DNA from: Chryseobacterium piscicola
GTDB taxonomy: Bacteria; Bacteroidota; Bacteroidia; Flavobacteriales; Weeksellaceae
DNA: 64,000 bases
Assembly (NCBI RefSeq): GCF_900156685.1
Contig: NZ_FTOJ01000011.1
Span: forward strand, 35,275-99,274
Direction of reading: 5' to 3'
Shown here: positions 51,109 to 60,735 of the stretch, piece after piece
Layout of the letters: each line of letters opens with the position of its first letter
Position numbering within the stretch: the first letter of the stretch is position 1
Translations under genes and position numbers: made by a program
The notes under the pieces: generated by a model
Databases searched by the model: none
What the model was told of the DNA's origin: nothing
The model's input: the letters and a program-made list of their open reading frames with translations, nothing else

Positions 51109-52239
51109 ATGAAGAATTTCGAATTGTTCTTACAGCAAACAGGACTTCCCTTTTTTTATCTGAAAGTAGGTTTGGCTTTACTGTTTTCATTCATCATCAC
51201 TTTTTTTTCTGTACCAACCATCATTAAAATTTCACGAAGAAAAAATCTGATGGATGAGCCAGGGCAGCGTAGTTCGCATCTAAGGAAAATCCCTAATCTT
51301 GGGGGAATTGCTATTTTTTATTCGATAGGAATTTGTGCTTCTATTTTCGCCCACGAAATTTTTGATCTCTATAAATTTCTCTTTGCATCACTTATTATTC
51401 TACTCTACGTTGGCGTTATGGATGATATTATGGTGATGAGGGCTTACAAAAAGTTGTTTGCTCAGATTTTGGTATCTGTAGTTCTTGTAATGGGTTCTGA
51501 TGTAAGGATTAGAAGTTTTTTCGGCATTTTCGGCATTTATGAGATTAACTATTATTTGAGTGTAATTATCACAGTGGTTACTTTTATAATTTTAATTAAT
51601 GCATTCAATCTTATAGACGGTATAGATGGTTTGGCTGGCGGATATTCTCTGCTTTGTAGTGCTCTTTTTGGTATAAGTTATTACCGCTTAGGAGAGTTCA
51701 ATTATCCTTTGGTTATTTTATCAGTGTGTATTATAGGTTCTGTTATGGCGTTTTTGTATTATAATCTGTCGCATTATAGGTCTACAAAAATATTTATGGG
51801 AGATACAGGCTCCATGCTATTAGGATTTCTTTTGGCTTTTACGGCAGTTTGTTTTATTGATATTTTTATAGATAAAAAAATCCCAGGAATGCCACGTTAT
51901 CATCTGAAATCTGCACCTGCGATTGCTGTAGCAATTTTGATTTTACCTATCGTAGATACCTTGAATGTTATCATTATAAGGCTAATGAACAAAAAATCTC
52001 CTTTCGAGGCAGATAAAAATCATATTCACCACAAGCTCATTAGGATGAATCTTACTCACAGGAGATCAAGTTTTTATATTGTCCTGTACTATCTTATGAT
52101 TGTAGCTGTAGCTTACTATTTCAGACACATTGATGTCAATCAGCTTTTGGCTATAGTTTTGGCTCTAGGGTTTCTGGGAGCTTATCTTCCAGATATTATT
52201 TGTAAACTTCAAGAACAAAAAACACAATCTAAACTTTAA
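51109..52239 (+). CDS. WecA/MraY-type undecaprenyl-phosphate sugar-phosphate transferase
   Basis: A 376-residue protein with about ten membrane helices. Characteristic motifs are DEPGQRSSHLRKIPNLGG (about 44-61), NAFNLIDGIDGLAGG (about 164-178), FMGDTGSMLLG (about 228-238) and HIHHKLIRM (about 305-313). The family transfers a sugar-1-phosphate, usually GlcNAc-1-P, to undecaprenyl phosphate and so starts glycan assembly. It belongs to the operon starting at 50063, 38 bp after the glycosyltransferase. MraY itself is less likely given the absence of mur genes. Confidence 0.9.
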   Translation: MKNFELFLQQTGLPFFYLKVGLALLFSFIITFFSVPTIIKISRRKNLMDEPGQRSSHLRKIPNLGGIAIFYSIGICASIFAHEIFDLYKFLFASLIILLYVGVMDDIMVMRAYKKLFAQILVSVVLVMGSDVRIRSFFGIFGIYEINYYLSVIITVVTFIILINAFNLIDGIDGLAGGYSLLCSALFGISYYRLGEFNYPLVILSVCIIGSVMAFLYYNLSHYRSTKIFMGDTGSMLLGFLLAFTAVCFIDIFIDKKIPGMPRYHLKSAPAIAVAILILPIVDTLNVIIIRLMNKKSPFEADKNHIHHKLIRMNLTHRRSSFYIVLYYLMIVAVAYYFRHIDVNQLLAIVLALGFLGAYLPDIICKLQEQKTQSKL

Positions 52240-52273
52240 ATTTCTATTTTCACAAATTAATTTTTATTCAGTA

Positions 52274-53110
52274 ATGAAAAATTTGAATTATTATCTAATA
52301 TTACTTTCAGCATTCTTTTTGTCGTCTTGTATTTCGCCAAAGGATGTGAAATATATGCAACCTAGCGAAAGTTTGGTCATCAATGAAGAAGGCTTAGTTC
52401 CCTATAATATTCCTATTTATAGAGTGACAAAAAACGATATTTTAAAACTAGATATTATTACTACTCCAAAAGGGGATGCTGCACAATTTTACTCTACACT
52501 TTATGCCTCAGGGGGAGCGGGAGCAAATGTCTCAGTGGCTGGTGGTTCGGGAAGTGGAGGAAATGCTATGATATATTTTACAGGATTGAAGGTTGAATCT
52601 AAAGGCGATATTAATATATTTGGAATAGGATATGTGAAAGCTGAAGGAAGAACAATTGAAGAAATCAGTCAAGAAATTCAGGAGAGAGTAAACGAAAATT
52701 TTCAAGAGGGAAAATCTGAAGTTCGTTTAAATACTGCAGGTATTACTTATTATGTTTTAGGAGATGTGGAAACTACAGGCATGACAGGCGAAAAAACAGT
52801 AATGAAAAATGTACTTACATTGTCTGAAGCAATCGCTATCAATGGAGGATTAAACAGAACGATAGATAGAAAAAATATAGAGATTCACAGAAAGTTGCCG
52901 GAAGGAATAAAAATCGCAAAAGTAGACCTTACAAGGCAAGATGTGATGAATTCACCATACTTTTATGTGCAAAATGGAGACGAGATTTATCTTACAACAC
53001 GTGGTAGAAGTCTCAACGGATTTGGGAAAGACCCTGTACAGACGATTATAAGTGGAGTTTCGGTATTTACCACAGCTTTGTCGGTTTATTTACTTATCAA
53101 AAACCTATAA
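52274..53110 (+). CDS. Wza-like polysaccharide export lipoprotein
   Basis: A 278-residue protein with signal peptide and lipobox LSSC (Cys19), the polysaccharide export domain beginning IYRVTKNDILKLDII (about 48-62) and a SLBB-like segment YYVLGDVETTGMTGEKTV (about 157-174). A hydrophobic C-terminus could form an outer-membrane helix ring, as in Wza. It ends 1 bp before the start of the Wzc-like gene, the usual partner in capsule or exopolysaccharide export. Confidence 0.9.
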   Translation: MKNLNYYLILLSAFFLSSCISPKDVKYMQPSESLVINEEGLVPYNIPIYRVTKNDILKLDIITTPKGDAAQFYSTLYASGGAGANVSVAGGSGSGGNAMIYFTGLKVESKGDINIFGIGYVKAEGRTIEEISQEIQERVNENFQEGKSEVRLNTAGITYYVLGDVETTGMTGEKTVMKNVLTLSEAIAINGGLNRTIDRKNIEIHRKLPEGIKIAKVDLTRQDVMNSPYFYVQNGDEIYLTTRGRSLNGFGKDPVQTIISGVSVFTTALSVYLLIKNL

Positions 53111-53111
53111 T

Positions 53112-55607
53112 ATGATTCCGGAAAGAGAAGTAAAAAAAGATAAGATTCAACCGAAAGAAAAAACAGGATCTTTCGCTATTTTTGATATTGAACATTTTAT
53201 AAGAAGAGTTCTTAAAAATTGGTATTGGTTTGTAATGATGCTGATGATAGGCTACGGAATTGCCTATGTATATGGAAAATATTATGCACAGAATATTTTT
53301 TCGTCAAGTCTTTCGTTGAGTGTTTCAAACAATACAGCGAGTTATTTCACACCCAATCAGTCAATCAACTTTATTTGGGGACAAAACGGAAATCAAGATG
53401 GTATTTATTTAAAAAAAATGCTTCTTTCACGTACTCATAATGAGTTTTTAGTAAAAGAATTAGGTCTTTTTGTAAATTATAAAACAAAAGGAGTCATAAA
53501 AGCTACCTATCTTGATAAAGATGATTCACCAGTGTTTTTGGAGGTTGATAGGAAGCATTTACAGCAAGTAAATTATCCCATTACAATCATTCCTAAAACC
53601 AATGGTGCTTATGAAATTCAGCTTCCAGAAGAAGGTGAGTCTACAAGTCTTTACAACTACGAAGTTGAAGGATACCATAGCGTTGATAGCTATACCAGAC
53701 CGGGGAACAAAACTGTAAAAGTAAACGAATGGTATACTACACCGAATCTTAGATTCAGATTGGTGCCAAATCCTAAAATTCAAGCAATAAAACTAGATAA
53801 TATTATTGTAGAATTAGCAACTGTAAACGACGCTGTAAACGGGATTATAGGAACAATGTCTGTAGATTTTGATAAAGAAATTAATACCATTATGATTATA
53901 TCTAAAACAGGCTATAATCTAAACAGTACAGTGAATTTCTTGAATAAATCTGTTGCAGAACTACAAAAGAAAAGATTTGCAGATAAAAATATTTTAGATG
54001 AAAATACGAAAGAATATCTTGAAGATAATCTAAAATCAATAAGAAGAAAGCTAGATTCTAGTGCACAAGTCATGAATCATCTGAAAACATCAGAAAAACT
54101 TTATGACATCAAAAACAGAGACGAGAAATCTCTTGAAAAAATTAAAGAACTAGATGCCAAAAAAGCAGATCTTGTAAGTAAACTTACTTCCTTAAACACA
54201 ATTAGAAATAATGTAGATGGGCAGAATTTTGAAAAAATGATCAGCACTACTGCAGCAGGTTTTGAAGATGGTTTGTTCCAAGCTTCCGTTTCTGAAATGA
54301 AAGCTTTATATGCCAAAAGAAGAGATATGGCCAGTATTTATACGCCAAACTCAGAACCTATGAAAGAGATTAATAGGCTCATAAGTGAGGCGAGGGTAAA
54401 TTCTAATGGAGCATTGAGGAATTACTACACAGTTTACACATCAGAGATTTCAAAAATAAATCAGCAAATAGATAATGCCAATATAGACTTGGATACTTAT
54501 CCAGAAAAACAAAGAAAATATCTCGATGCTGAGCGAGGTTACAATATGATTGAAGCTACTTACAATAGTATCTTGTCAAGACAAAATGAAAGCCAGCTTA
54601 GATTAGCAACCAACAAATCAGACATTTCGGTAATAGACCCAGCGAAAAATCTCGGGCAAGGCCCAATTGGTCCCAATGTAGAAGGTACCAAATCTATGAT
54701 TATGGGCGGTTTATTAGCTCTTCCATTATTATTTATTGGTATCGGAGCGTTTTTAGATACGAAAATCAGAAACATAAAAGAACTCTTGAGTGTTACCAAA
54801 ATCCCATTACTTGGTGTGATAGGCAATAACGGTAACGGAGATACTATGCTTACGGTCTTAGAACAGCCAAAATCTTCAGTTTCAGAGGCTTTTAGAGGGA
54901 TCAGAGCCAATATGCGATTTCTTTCAGGGGAAAATGATAAGAGTAAAGTAATTCTAGTAACTTCCTCAGTAGGAGGTGAGGGGAAGACTTATGTTTCCAT
55001 CAACCTTTCATCTGTTTTAGGTCTTAGTGACAAGAAGACTATCCTTTTAGGAATGGATCTTAGAAAGCCAAAGATTTTTAATGATTTTAATATAGATAAT
55101 AAATACGGAATCTCAAACTATCTTACAGGTGAGGTAGGAATAGAAAAAATCATCAACAAAACCAGAATTCCGAATCTTGATGTAGCTACATCCGGACCAA
55201 TACCTCCCAATCCGTCTGAGCTTTTGATGAGCGAGAAGAATATGCAGTTTATTGATGAACTTCGTACAATGTATGATTTTATTGTAATAGATTCTCCTCC
55301 AGTAGGTTTGGTTGCAGATTCTTTTGAACTCATGAAGCATTCAGATGCCAATTTGTACGTAGTAAGACATGAATATACCGAAAAATACATGCTAAAAATG
55401 ATTACAGAAAAGTATCATGATAATGAGATAAAGCATTTAGGATTTGTGTATAATGATTACAACACTAAACAAGGCTATGGCTATGGGTATGGCTATGGTT
55501 ACGGATATGGTTATGGTTACGGCTATTTTGATGAAGATAAAAACTACAAAGAACCAATGCTCATCAGAATGAGAAACAAATTGCGGGAGTTTTTCAATAA
55601 AAAATAA
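53112..55607 (+). CDS. Wzc-like tyrosine autokinase with Wzz domain
   Basis: An 831-residue protein. It has a Wzz chain-length domain with membrane helices at about 36-55 and 527-549, long helical segments between them, and a cytoplasmic BY-kinase domain. Kinase motifs are Walker A SVGGEGKT (about 619-626), Walker A-prime GMDLRKP (about 647) and Walker B FIVIDSPP (about 722). A tail with nine Gly-Tyr pairs (about 788-806) is the phosphorylation cluster; its codons vary, so the tract is not simple slippage DNA. It controls polymer length and export together with the Wza-like protein. A longer frame from 53052 is rejected because it overlaps the Wza-like gene and lacks a good start. Confidence 0.93.
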   Translation: MIPEREVKKDKIQPKEKTGSFAIFDIEHFIRRVLKNWYWFVMMLMIGYGIAYVYGKYYAQNIFSSSLSLSVSNNTASYFTPNQSINFIWGQNGNQDGIYLKKMLLSRTHNEFLVKELGLFVNYKTKGVIKATYLDKDDSPVFLEVDRKHLQQVNYPITIIPKTNGAYEIQLPEEGESTSLYNYEVEGYHSVDSYTRPGNKTVKVNEWYTTPNLRFRLVPNPKIQAIKLDNIIVELATVNDAVNGIIGTMSVDFDKEINTIMIISKTGYNLNSTVNFLNKSVAELQKKRFADKNILDENTKEYLEDNLKSIRRKLDSSAQVMNHLKTSEKLYDIKNRDEKSLEKIKELDAKKADLVSKLTSLNTIRNNVDGQNFEKMISTTAAGFEDGLFQASVSEMKALYAKRRDMASIYTPNSEPMKEINRLISEARVNSNGALRNYYTVYTSEISKINQQIDNANIDLDTYPEKQRKYLDAERGYNMIEATYNSILSRQNESQLRLATNKSDISVIDPAKNLGQGPIGPNVEGTKSMIMGGLLALPLLFIGIGAFLDTKIRNIKELLSVTKIPLLGVIGNNGNGDTMLTVLEQPKSSVSEAFRGIRANMRFLSGENDKSKVILVTSSVGGEGKTYVSINLSSVLGLSDKKTILLGMDLRKPKIFNDFNIDNKYGISNYLTGEVGIEKIINKTRIPNLDVATSGPIPPNPSELLMSEKNMQFIDELRTMYDFIVIDSPPVGLVADSFELMKHSDANLYVVRHEYTEKYMLKMITEKYHDNEIKHLGFVYNDYNTKQGYGYGYGYGYGYGYGYGYFDEDKNYKEPMLIRMRNKLREFFNKK

Positions 55608-55611
55608 ATTC

Positions 55612-55643
55612 TAAACCCTCTGAAATGAGGGTTTACCTTTTTT
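55612..55643 (+). terminator. rho-independent terminator of the polysaccharide operon
   Basis: TAAACCCTC pairs with GAGGGTTTA around a 6-nt loop, followed by ACC and a run of six T. Confidence 0.85.
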
Positions 55644-55853
55644 GTCTTGAATTTCAGAATCAAAATATATACAAATTTTACTTAAACATATTATTTGTGA
55701 AAGAAAATAAACGAATTATAAAAAAAATTAAAAAGGCTGTAAAATAGCGTAAAAAGAATATTTTTAACATTTTGCCGTTTAGATACTAATTAATTATGTT
55801 TTTTTGTTTATTTTTAACTAATCATTAAGATTATCATTAATATAAAATTGTTT

Positions 55854-55861
55854 TATATTTG
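55854..55861 (+). promoter_or_regulatory. -7 element of the porG-like gene promoter
   Basis: TATATTTG matches TAnnTTTG. It lies about 42 bp before the ATG at 55904 and shows that the frame-opening TTG at 55859 is inside the promoter and not a real start. No good TTG was seen at -33. Confidence 0.5.
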
Positions 55862-55903
55862 CAAAAATTAAAATTTAAAATAACCATAAATCCGTATTCT
55901 TTT

Positions 55904-56797
55904 ATGAATAAAAAATTATTGATTAGCTTCCTTGCCATATTTACTGTAATGGTATCAGTGAAAGCTCAAAGAAACGAAGTGGGAATTCGACTTGGGATGA
56001 GTAATCTTGTTGGCGATGTTGGGAAAACAAACTATATTCTACAGAAGCCTTTGGATTTAGATAGAGCTTCAGAATGGGGGTTTCCTTTTTACGGTGGTTT
56101 ATTATATAGGTTTAATTTTAATCCTTATCAAACTGTGAGATTAGACTTAGGTTACAACCAAGTACAGTTCAGTGATAAAGCTGCGAAAGAAGAATACAGA
56201 AGAAATCGTAATTCTTTCGGGAAAAATAATATATACGAAGCAAGTTTACTTTTTGAATATAATTTCTTTCCAGTGAATAATGAGCAACTAAGCATGTTGA
56301 GCCCATATATATTTGCTGGTTTTGGAGGTATAATGTTTGATGCTCCTAAGGCTACAGTAAAACATGATTACAGAAGAGACGCTAACGGGGTTGCACAAGC
56401 ACCAATAGATGAACTTGATTTTGTAACTACAGTAGATTATTCATTAGGAAAAAAAATAGCACCAATTGTGCCTTTCGGTGTTGGTTTGAAATACAAATTC
56501 AATCACGGGTGGGGCATTTTTGCTGAAGCTACCTTCAGATTAGCAGTAACAGATCAGCTGGATCACAGTAAAGTTCTAAGAACTGATGTGAACTCAAGCT
56601 ATAATGCAGAAATTTTAAGTCCTTCTACAGGAGGATCATTGCTTCAAACTGGAAATTATTTTATTGTTTCTAAAGAAAGAGAAGCAGAATTCATCAAAAA
56701 CAGAAACATAGGAGATAGCGAATCAAGAGACTGGTTGAATACATTCAGCCTAGGTCTTACTTATTCATTCGGAAGACCTCCTTGTTATTGTGATTAA
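55904..56797 (+). CDS. porG: PorG-like T9SS-associated outer membrane protein (DUF6089)
   Basis: A 297-residue protein with signal peptide MNKKLLISFLAIFTVMVSVKAQ and a beta-barrel-like sequence with alternating hydrophobic residues and aromatic-ended strands. The block NEVGIRLGMSNLVGDVGKTNY at the mature start is the mark of the DUF6089/PorG group. PorG is linked to the type IX secretion machinery. Its position just before uppS and bamA is common in flavobacteria. The symbol rests on this resemblance and on the neighbourhood. Confidence 0.8.
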   Translation: MNKKLLISFLAIFTVMVSVKAQRNEVGIRLGMSNLVGDVGKTNYILQKPLDLDRASEWGFPFYGGLLYRFNFNPYQTVRLDLGYNQVQFSDKAAKEEYRRNRNSFGKNNIYEASLLFEYNFFPVNNEQLSMLSPYIFAGFGGIMFDAPKATVKHDYRRDANGVAQAPIDELDFVTTVDYSLGKKIAPIVPFGVGLKYKFNHGWGIFAEATFRLAVTDQLDHSKVLRTDVNSSYNAEILSPSTGGSLLQTGNYFIVSKEREAEFIKNRNIGDSESRDWLNTFSLGLTYSFGRPPCYCD

Positions 56798-56804
56798 TTA
56801 AATT

Positions 56805-57554
56805 ATGTCGTTGATTAAAGAAAAAATAAACCCAGAAAAACTACCACAGCACGTTGCGATCATTATGGATGGTAATGGAAGATGGGCTAAATCTCGGGGA
56901 GAAGAAAGAACGTTTGGTCATAAAAATGCAATCGATGCAGTAAGAAATGCAATTAACGCTTGTAATGAAGTTCACATACCTTATCTTACCCTTTACACAT
57001 TCTCATCAGAAAACTGGAACCGCCCCGAAGCCGAGGTAAATACATTGATGAGTTTGCTTACGGAAACTTTATTGCTAGAATCAGAAGAGATTTTCACAAA
57101 AGGTTTACGTATGCATGTTATAGGCAATATAGAAAAACTTTCTCCTTTGGTAAAAGATCAATTGATGAATGTGGTAGAACTTACCAAAGATAATACCAAA
57201 GGCAATTTGATTTTAGCCATTAGCTACGGCTCCCAAGAAGAGATTTTAAATGCTGTAAAGAAAATAGGTACCGAAGTAAAGGAAGGAAAAATTCAAATTG
57301 AAGATATTAACGAACAACTATTCGAAAATTACTTATATACAAAAAATTTCCCACCAGTAGATTTGTTGATAAGAACAAGCGGCGAAGTACGCATTAGTAA
57401 TTTCTTGCTTTGGCAGATTGCTTATGCAGAACTGCAGTTTCTCGATATTCTTTGGCCAGACTTTACAAAAGATGTTTTCTTTCAATGTATTGTAAACTAT
57501 CAAAACAAAGAAAGAAGATATGGTCTCACAGGGGAACAAATCAAAATCCAGTAA
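56805..57554 (+). CDS. uppS: isoprenyl transferase (undecaprenyl pyrophosphate synthase)
   Basis: A 249-residue cis-prenyltransferase. It has the active-site motif AIIMDGNGRWAK (18-29) with Asp22, FGHKNAIDAVRNA, and the C-terminal LLIRTSGEVRISNFLLWQIAYAE. It makes undecaprenyl pyrophosphate from farnesyl pyrophosphate and isopentenyl pyrophosphate, the carrier used for peptidoglycan and by the polysaccharide genes upstream. It follows the porG-like gene after 7 bp, so it belongs to the same operon. Confidence 0.95.
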   Translation: MSLIKEKINPEKLPQHVAIIMDGNGRWAKSRGEERTFGHKNAIDAVRNAINACNEVHIPYLTLYTFSSENWNRPEAEVNTLMSLLTETLLLESEEIFTKGLRMHVIGNIEKLSPLVKDQLMNVVELTKDNTKGNLILAISYGSQEEILNAVKKIGTEVKEGKIQIEDINEQLFENYLYTKNFPPVDLLIRTSGEVRISNFLLWQIAYAELQFLDILWPDFTKDVFFQCIVNYQNKERRYGLTGEQIKIQ

Positions 57555-57582
57555 ATTTTTAGAAAAGAAAGACTACGATAAA

Positions 57583-60120
57583 ATGAAGTTTAGATTATTA
57601 CCCATCATTATGTTTGCAGCCTCTGCACATTTTTATGGACAAGTAACACCACAAGACAGTACTGCTGTTAATACAAGCATTCTGGCAAATAATCAAGAAG
57701 GAGCTTACACTCTTAAAGATATTGTTGTGGATGGGGTAAAAAAATATACACCTGCTCAGATCCTGAGATTCACAGGTCTATCAAAAGGAGAAACAGTAGA
57801 TATTCCAGGGCAAAAGATCAGTAACGGGATCAAAAAACTTTGGGATACACAGTCTTTTTCTGAGGTAGAGGTGTATGTAGAAAGTATTGAAGGACAAACT
57901 GTAGTTTTAAAATTTTATCTTCAAGATCTTAAGGAACTAGGAGAAGTTAAATTTACAGGAAAAGGAATTGGGAAATCAAAAAATGAAAAACTAGCTAAAG
58001 ACAACAATCTAAAGCCAGGAACTAAAATTACCCAAAATCTTGTATCAAGTCTTAAAACTAATCTTCCTAAAGATTATGTAAAAAAAGGATTTGCAGACGC
58101 TAGTATCAGTATCCAAGATAAAGTGAATGCCAACGACCCTAATATGGTAGATTGGACGATTAACGTCGACAAAGGCAAGAAAATCAAAATCAGCCATATT
58201 GAGTTTGAAGGAAACACCAGTGTAACCGATGCTAAACTTAGAAAAAAAGCATTCAAAGAAACTAAACAAAAGAGATTCGGAATTGGAGGTATATTAAAAT
58301 CTTCCAAATTCATCGAAGATAAGTATAAAGAAGATAAGCAAAGCCTTATAAGCTACTACAATTCTTTGGGCTACAGAGATGCTAAAATCGTTTCAGATTC
58401 TGTTTGGAGAAACAAAAAGAATAACTACGAAATCAACGTAAAACTTGCCGAAGGTAAAAAATATTACATCGGCGATATTAGTTTTACCGGAAATACCGTA
58501 TACCCCACAGAATATCTTCAAAGAATCTTAGGATACAAAAAAGGAGACATCTACGATGCAGTTGGATTCAACAAAAAAGTGGGAGAAGATGGAGGTAAAG
58601 AAGATGATTCAGACATCAAGTCGATGTACATGAATAATGGCTATCTTTTCTCAAATGTTACTCCAGTTGAAAAATCAGTAAGTGGAGATGCTGTAAATCT
58701 TGAAATTCGTATTAACGAAGGCGAGCAGGCAACATGGAACCGTGTAACATGGGAAGGTAATACAACTACTCATGACCACGTTATCCTTCGTTCATTAAGA
58801 ACCAAGCCAGGTGAACTTTTTAAAAAATCTGAAATCAAAAGAACTTATTTTGATTTGGCAGGAATGTCTTTCTTTGATCCTCAACAAATCGGACAAGACA
58901 TCAACCCAAACCAACAAGATAATACCGTTGATGTAAACTGGAAATTAGTTGAAAAAGGATCTTCTCAGGTACAGCTTCAGGCAGGATATGGTGGTAATAG
59001 CTTTATCGGAACTTTAGGACTTACATTTAATAATTTCTCATTAAGAAATTTCCTTAAATTTAAAGACTTTAGACCTGTGCCTCAAGGAGATGGTCAAACT
59101 TTATCAATACAAGCTCAAGCTGGTCAGAATTTTCAGAACTACGGAGTGTCTTTTACAGAACCATGGTTGTTTGGTACAAGACCAACAGCTCTTTCTGTAA
59201 GTTTAAATAATTCAAGAGTAAATTACAGCCAATTTTCTGGCCCAGATCAGAGATTGAATATTTTCTCAGCAACAGTGGGTCTTAACAGACGATTGACATG
59301 GCCTGATGATTATTTCTCATTATATACTGGACTTCAGTTTCAAAAATATGATTTTAGCAATTATCCTTTTGAATTTGGAGCTTCTACAGAATTGTATGGA
59401 ACAGCAAATAACTTAAGTCTAAACTTAGGTTTGAGCAGAAATTCAGCAGGAATAGATCCAATTTTCCCTACTATGGGATCAAATATTGAATTGTCAGGTA
59501 AATTTACGCCGCCCTATTCACTTTTCAAGAGTAAGAACTATGCTTCAATGACTCCTGTAGAAAAATATAAGTGGATGGAATTCTATAAAATTAAATTTAA
59601 AGCGGATGTTTACAACGAAGTTCTTGGTAAATTAGTATTGAGATCGTCTGCCGAAATGGGCTTTATGGATGGCTACGATAAAGCACTAGGAGCACCACCA
59701 TTTGAAAGATTCTACGTTGGTGGAACTGGTCTTTTTGGAGGTAGATTTGATGGTAGAGAGCTTATTCCTCTAAGAGGTTATGAAAATGCTTCTACTTATG
59801 GTGGAACTTTAGATGATATTACCCCTACCGGCGGAGGTACTATTTACAATAGATTTACCTTAGAATTAAGATATCCAATCTCAATGAATCAAACGGCTAA
59901 AATTTATGCATTAACTTTTGCAGAAGGTGGTAACGTTTGGAACTCTTGGGCAGGCTATAACCCATTCCAATTAAAAAGATCAGTTGGTGTAGGGGTTAGA
60001 GTATACATGGGAGCCTTTGGTTTAATAGGTTTTGATTTTGCATACGGTTTCGATAAAACTGTATTAGGAACAGAACCTGCAGGTTGGAGAGCTCACTTCT
60101 TAATGAACCAATCTTTATAA
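57583..60120 (+). CDS. bamA: outer membrane protein assembly factor BamA
   Basis: An 845-residue Omp85 protein with signal peptide MKFRLLPIIMFAASAHFYGQ, a chain of POTRA domains (for example the starts VDGVKKYTPAQILRFTGLSKG and FEGNTSVTDAKLRKKAF) and a C-terminal 16-strand barrel. The barrel contains the lid-lock segment GGTGLFGGRFDGRELIPLRGY (about 713-733), close to the VRGF-type motif. It inserts beta-barrel proteins into the outer membrane. The ATG at 57583 is used; a longer frame overlaps uppS and has no signal peptide. Confidence 0.95.
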   Translation: MKFRLLPIIMFAASAHFYGQVTPQDSTAVNTSILANNQEGAYTLKDIVVDGVKKYTPAQILRFTGLSKGETVDIPGQKISNGIKKLWDTQSFSEVEVYVESIEGQTVVLKFYLQDLKELGEVKFTGKGIGKSKNEKLAKDNNLKPGTKITQNLVSSLKTNLPKDYVKKGFADASISIQDKVNANDPNMVDWTINVDKGKKIKISHIEFEGNTSVTDAKLRKKAFKETKQKRFGIGGILKSSKFIEDKYKEDKQSLISYYNSLGYRDAKIVSDSVWRNKKNNYEINVKLAEGKKYYIGDISFTGNTVYPTEYLQRILGYKKGDIYDAVGFNKKVGEDGGKEDDSDIKSMYMNNGYLFSNVTPVEKSVSGDAVNLEIRINEGEQATWNRVTWEGNTTTHDHVILRSLRTKPGELFKKSEIKRTYFDLAGMSFFDPQQIGQDINPNQQDNTVDVNWKLVEKGSSQVQLQAGYGGNSFIGTLGLTFNNFSLRNFLKFKDFRPVPQGDGQTLSIQAQAGQNFQNYGVSFTEPWLFGTRPTALSVSLNNSRVNYSQFSGPDQRLNIFSATVGLNRRLTWPDDYFSLYTGLQFQKYDFSNYPFEFGASTELYGTANNLSLNLGLSRNSAGIDPIFPTMGSNIELSGKFTPPYSLFKSKNYASMTPVEKYKWMEFYKIKFKADVYNEVLGKLVLRSSAEMGFMDGYDKALGAPPFERFYVGGTGLFGGRFDGRELIPLRGYENASTYGGTLDDITPTGGGTIYNRFTLELRYPISMNQTAKIYALTFAEGGNVWNSWAGYNPFQLKRSVGVGVRVYMGAFGLIGFDFAYGFDKTVLGTEPAGWRAHFLMNQSL

Positions 60121-60122
60121 TT

Positions 60123-60662
60123 ATGAAAACTTTAAAAGCTTTTATTTTTCTTTTCCTATTTGTTGCATTTTCATCTATAAATGCCCAAAAAGTTGGAGTT
60201 GTAGACACAGAATACATTTTGGGAATGCTTCCTCAATATAAAGAAGCAGAAGCAAGATTAAATTCGCAAATTGATACTTGGCAAAATGAATTGCAAAGTC
60301 TACAGTCGGAATACGAAAAGAAAAGATCAGCTTTTGAAAACGAAAAAGTTTTATTAATTGGTGACCAGCTCAGACTTCGTGAAAAGGAAGTTTTAGACCT
60401 TGAAAAAAATATCAAAACAACTACTAGTTTAAGGTTTGGTTCTACAGGAGAAATCAGTAAACTTAGAGCAAATTTGATGACGCCTTTTCAAGATCAAATC
60501 TGGGCAGCAATTCAAAAGATGTCTGAGAAAAATGGACTGGGCATGGTTCTTGATAAAACAGAAAACAATGTAATTTTCCTTCAGAAGAGAAATGACTACA
60601 CCGATAAGGTTTTAGATATACTTCTAAAGGGATCAGACAAAGAAAAAAAGAGCAAAAAATAA
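60123..60662 (+). CDS. OmpH/Skp family periplasmic chaperone (first copy)
   Basis: A 179-residue protein with a signal peptide (MKTLKAFIFLFLFVAFSSINAQ) and a mature part beginning KVGVVDTEYILGMLPQY, followed by a long charged coiled coil (about 45-110). Skp-type chaperones hold unfolded outer membrane proteins for BamA, and the gene lies 2 bp after bamA. Its frame could extend 13 codons into bamA, but the signal peptide marks the ATG at 60123. Confidence 0.9.
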   Translation: MKTLKAFIFLFLFVAFSSINAQKVGVVDTEYILGMLPQYKEAEARLNSQIDTWQNELQSLQSEYEKKRSAFENEKVLLIGDQLRLREKEVLDLEKNIKTTTSLRFGSTGEISKLRANLMTPFQDQIWAAIQKMSEKNGLGMVLDKTENNVIFLQKRNDYTDKVLDILLKGSDKEKKSKK

Positions 60663-60666
60663 ATTC

Positions 60667-60698
60667 TTGTTGCAGTAGTTAACTTTTTACTATTTTTG
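60667..60698 (+). promoter_or_regulatory. promoter of the second OmpH gene
   Basis: Two TTG (60667-60669 and 60670-60672) lie 21 and 18 bases before TATTTTTG (60691-60698). This allows separate expression of the second chaperone gene, which starts at 60736. Confidence 0.6.
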
Positions 60699-60735
60699 CA
60701 ATCAAAGAAAAAACAAAATTATCTATTTACCTATT

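Noticed and set aside
53052..53111. Longer start for the Wzc-like kinase
   Set aside because: It overlaps the Wza-like gene by about 59 bp in another frame. The ATG at 53112 lies 1 bp after that gene's stop and gives a typical N-terminus.
57520..57582. Longer start for BamA inside uppS
   Set aside because: The extra 21 residues precede a clear signal peptide beginning at 57583.
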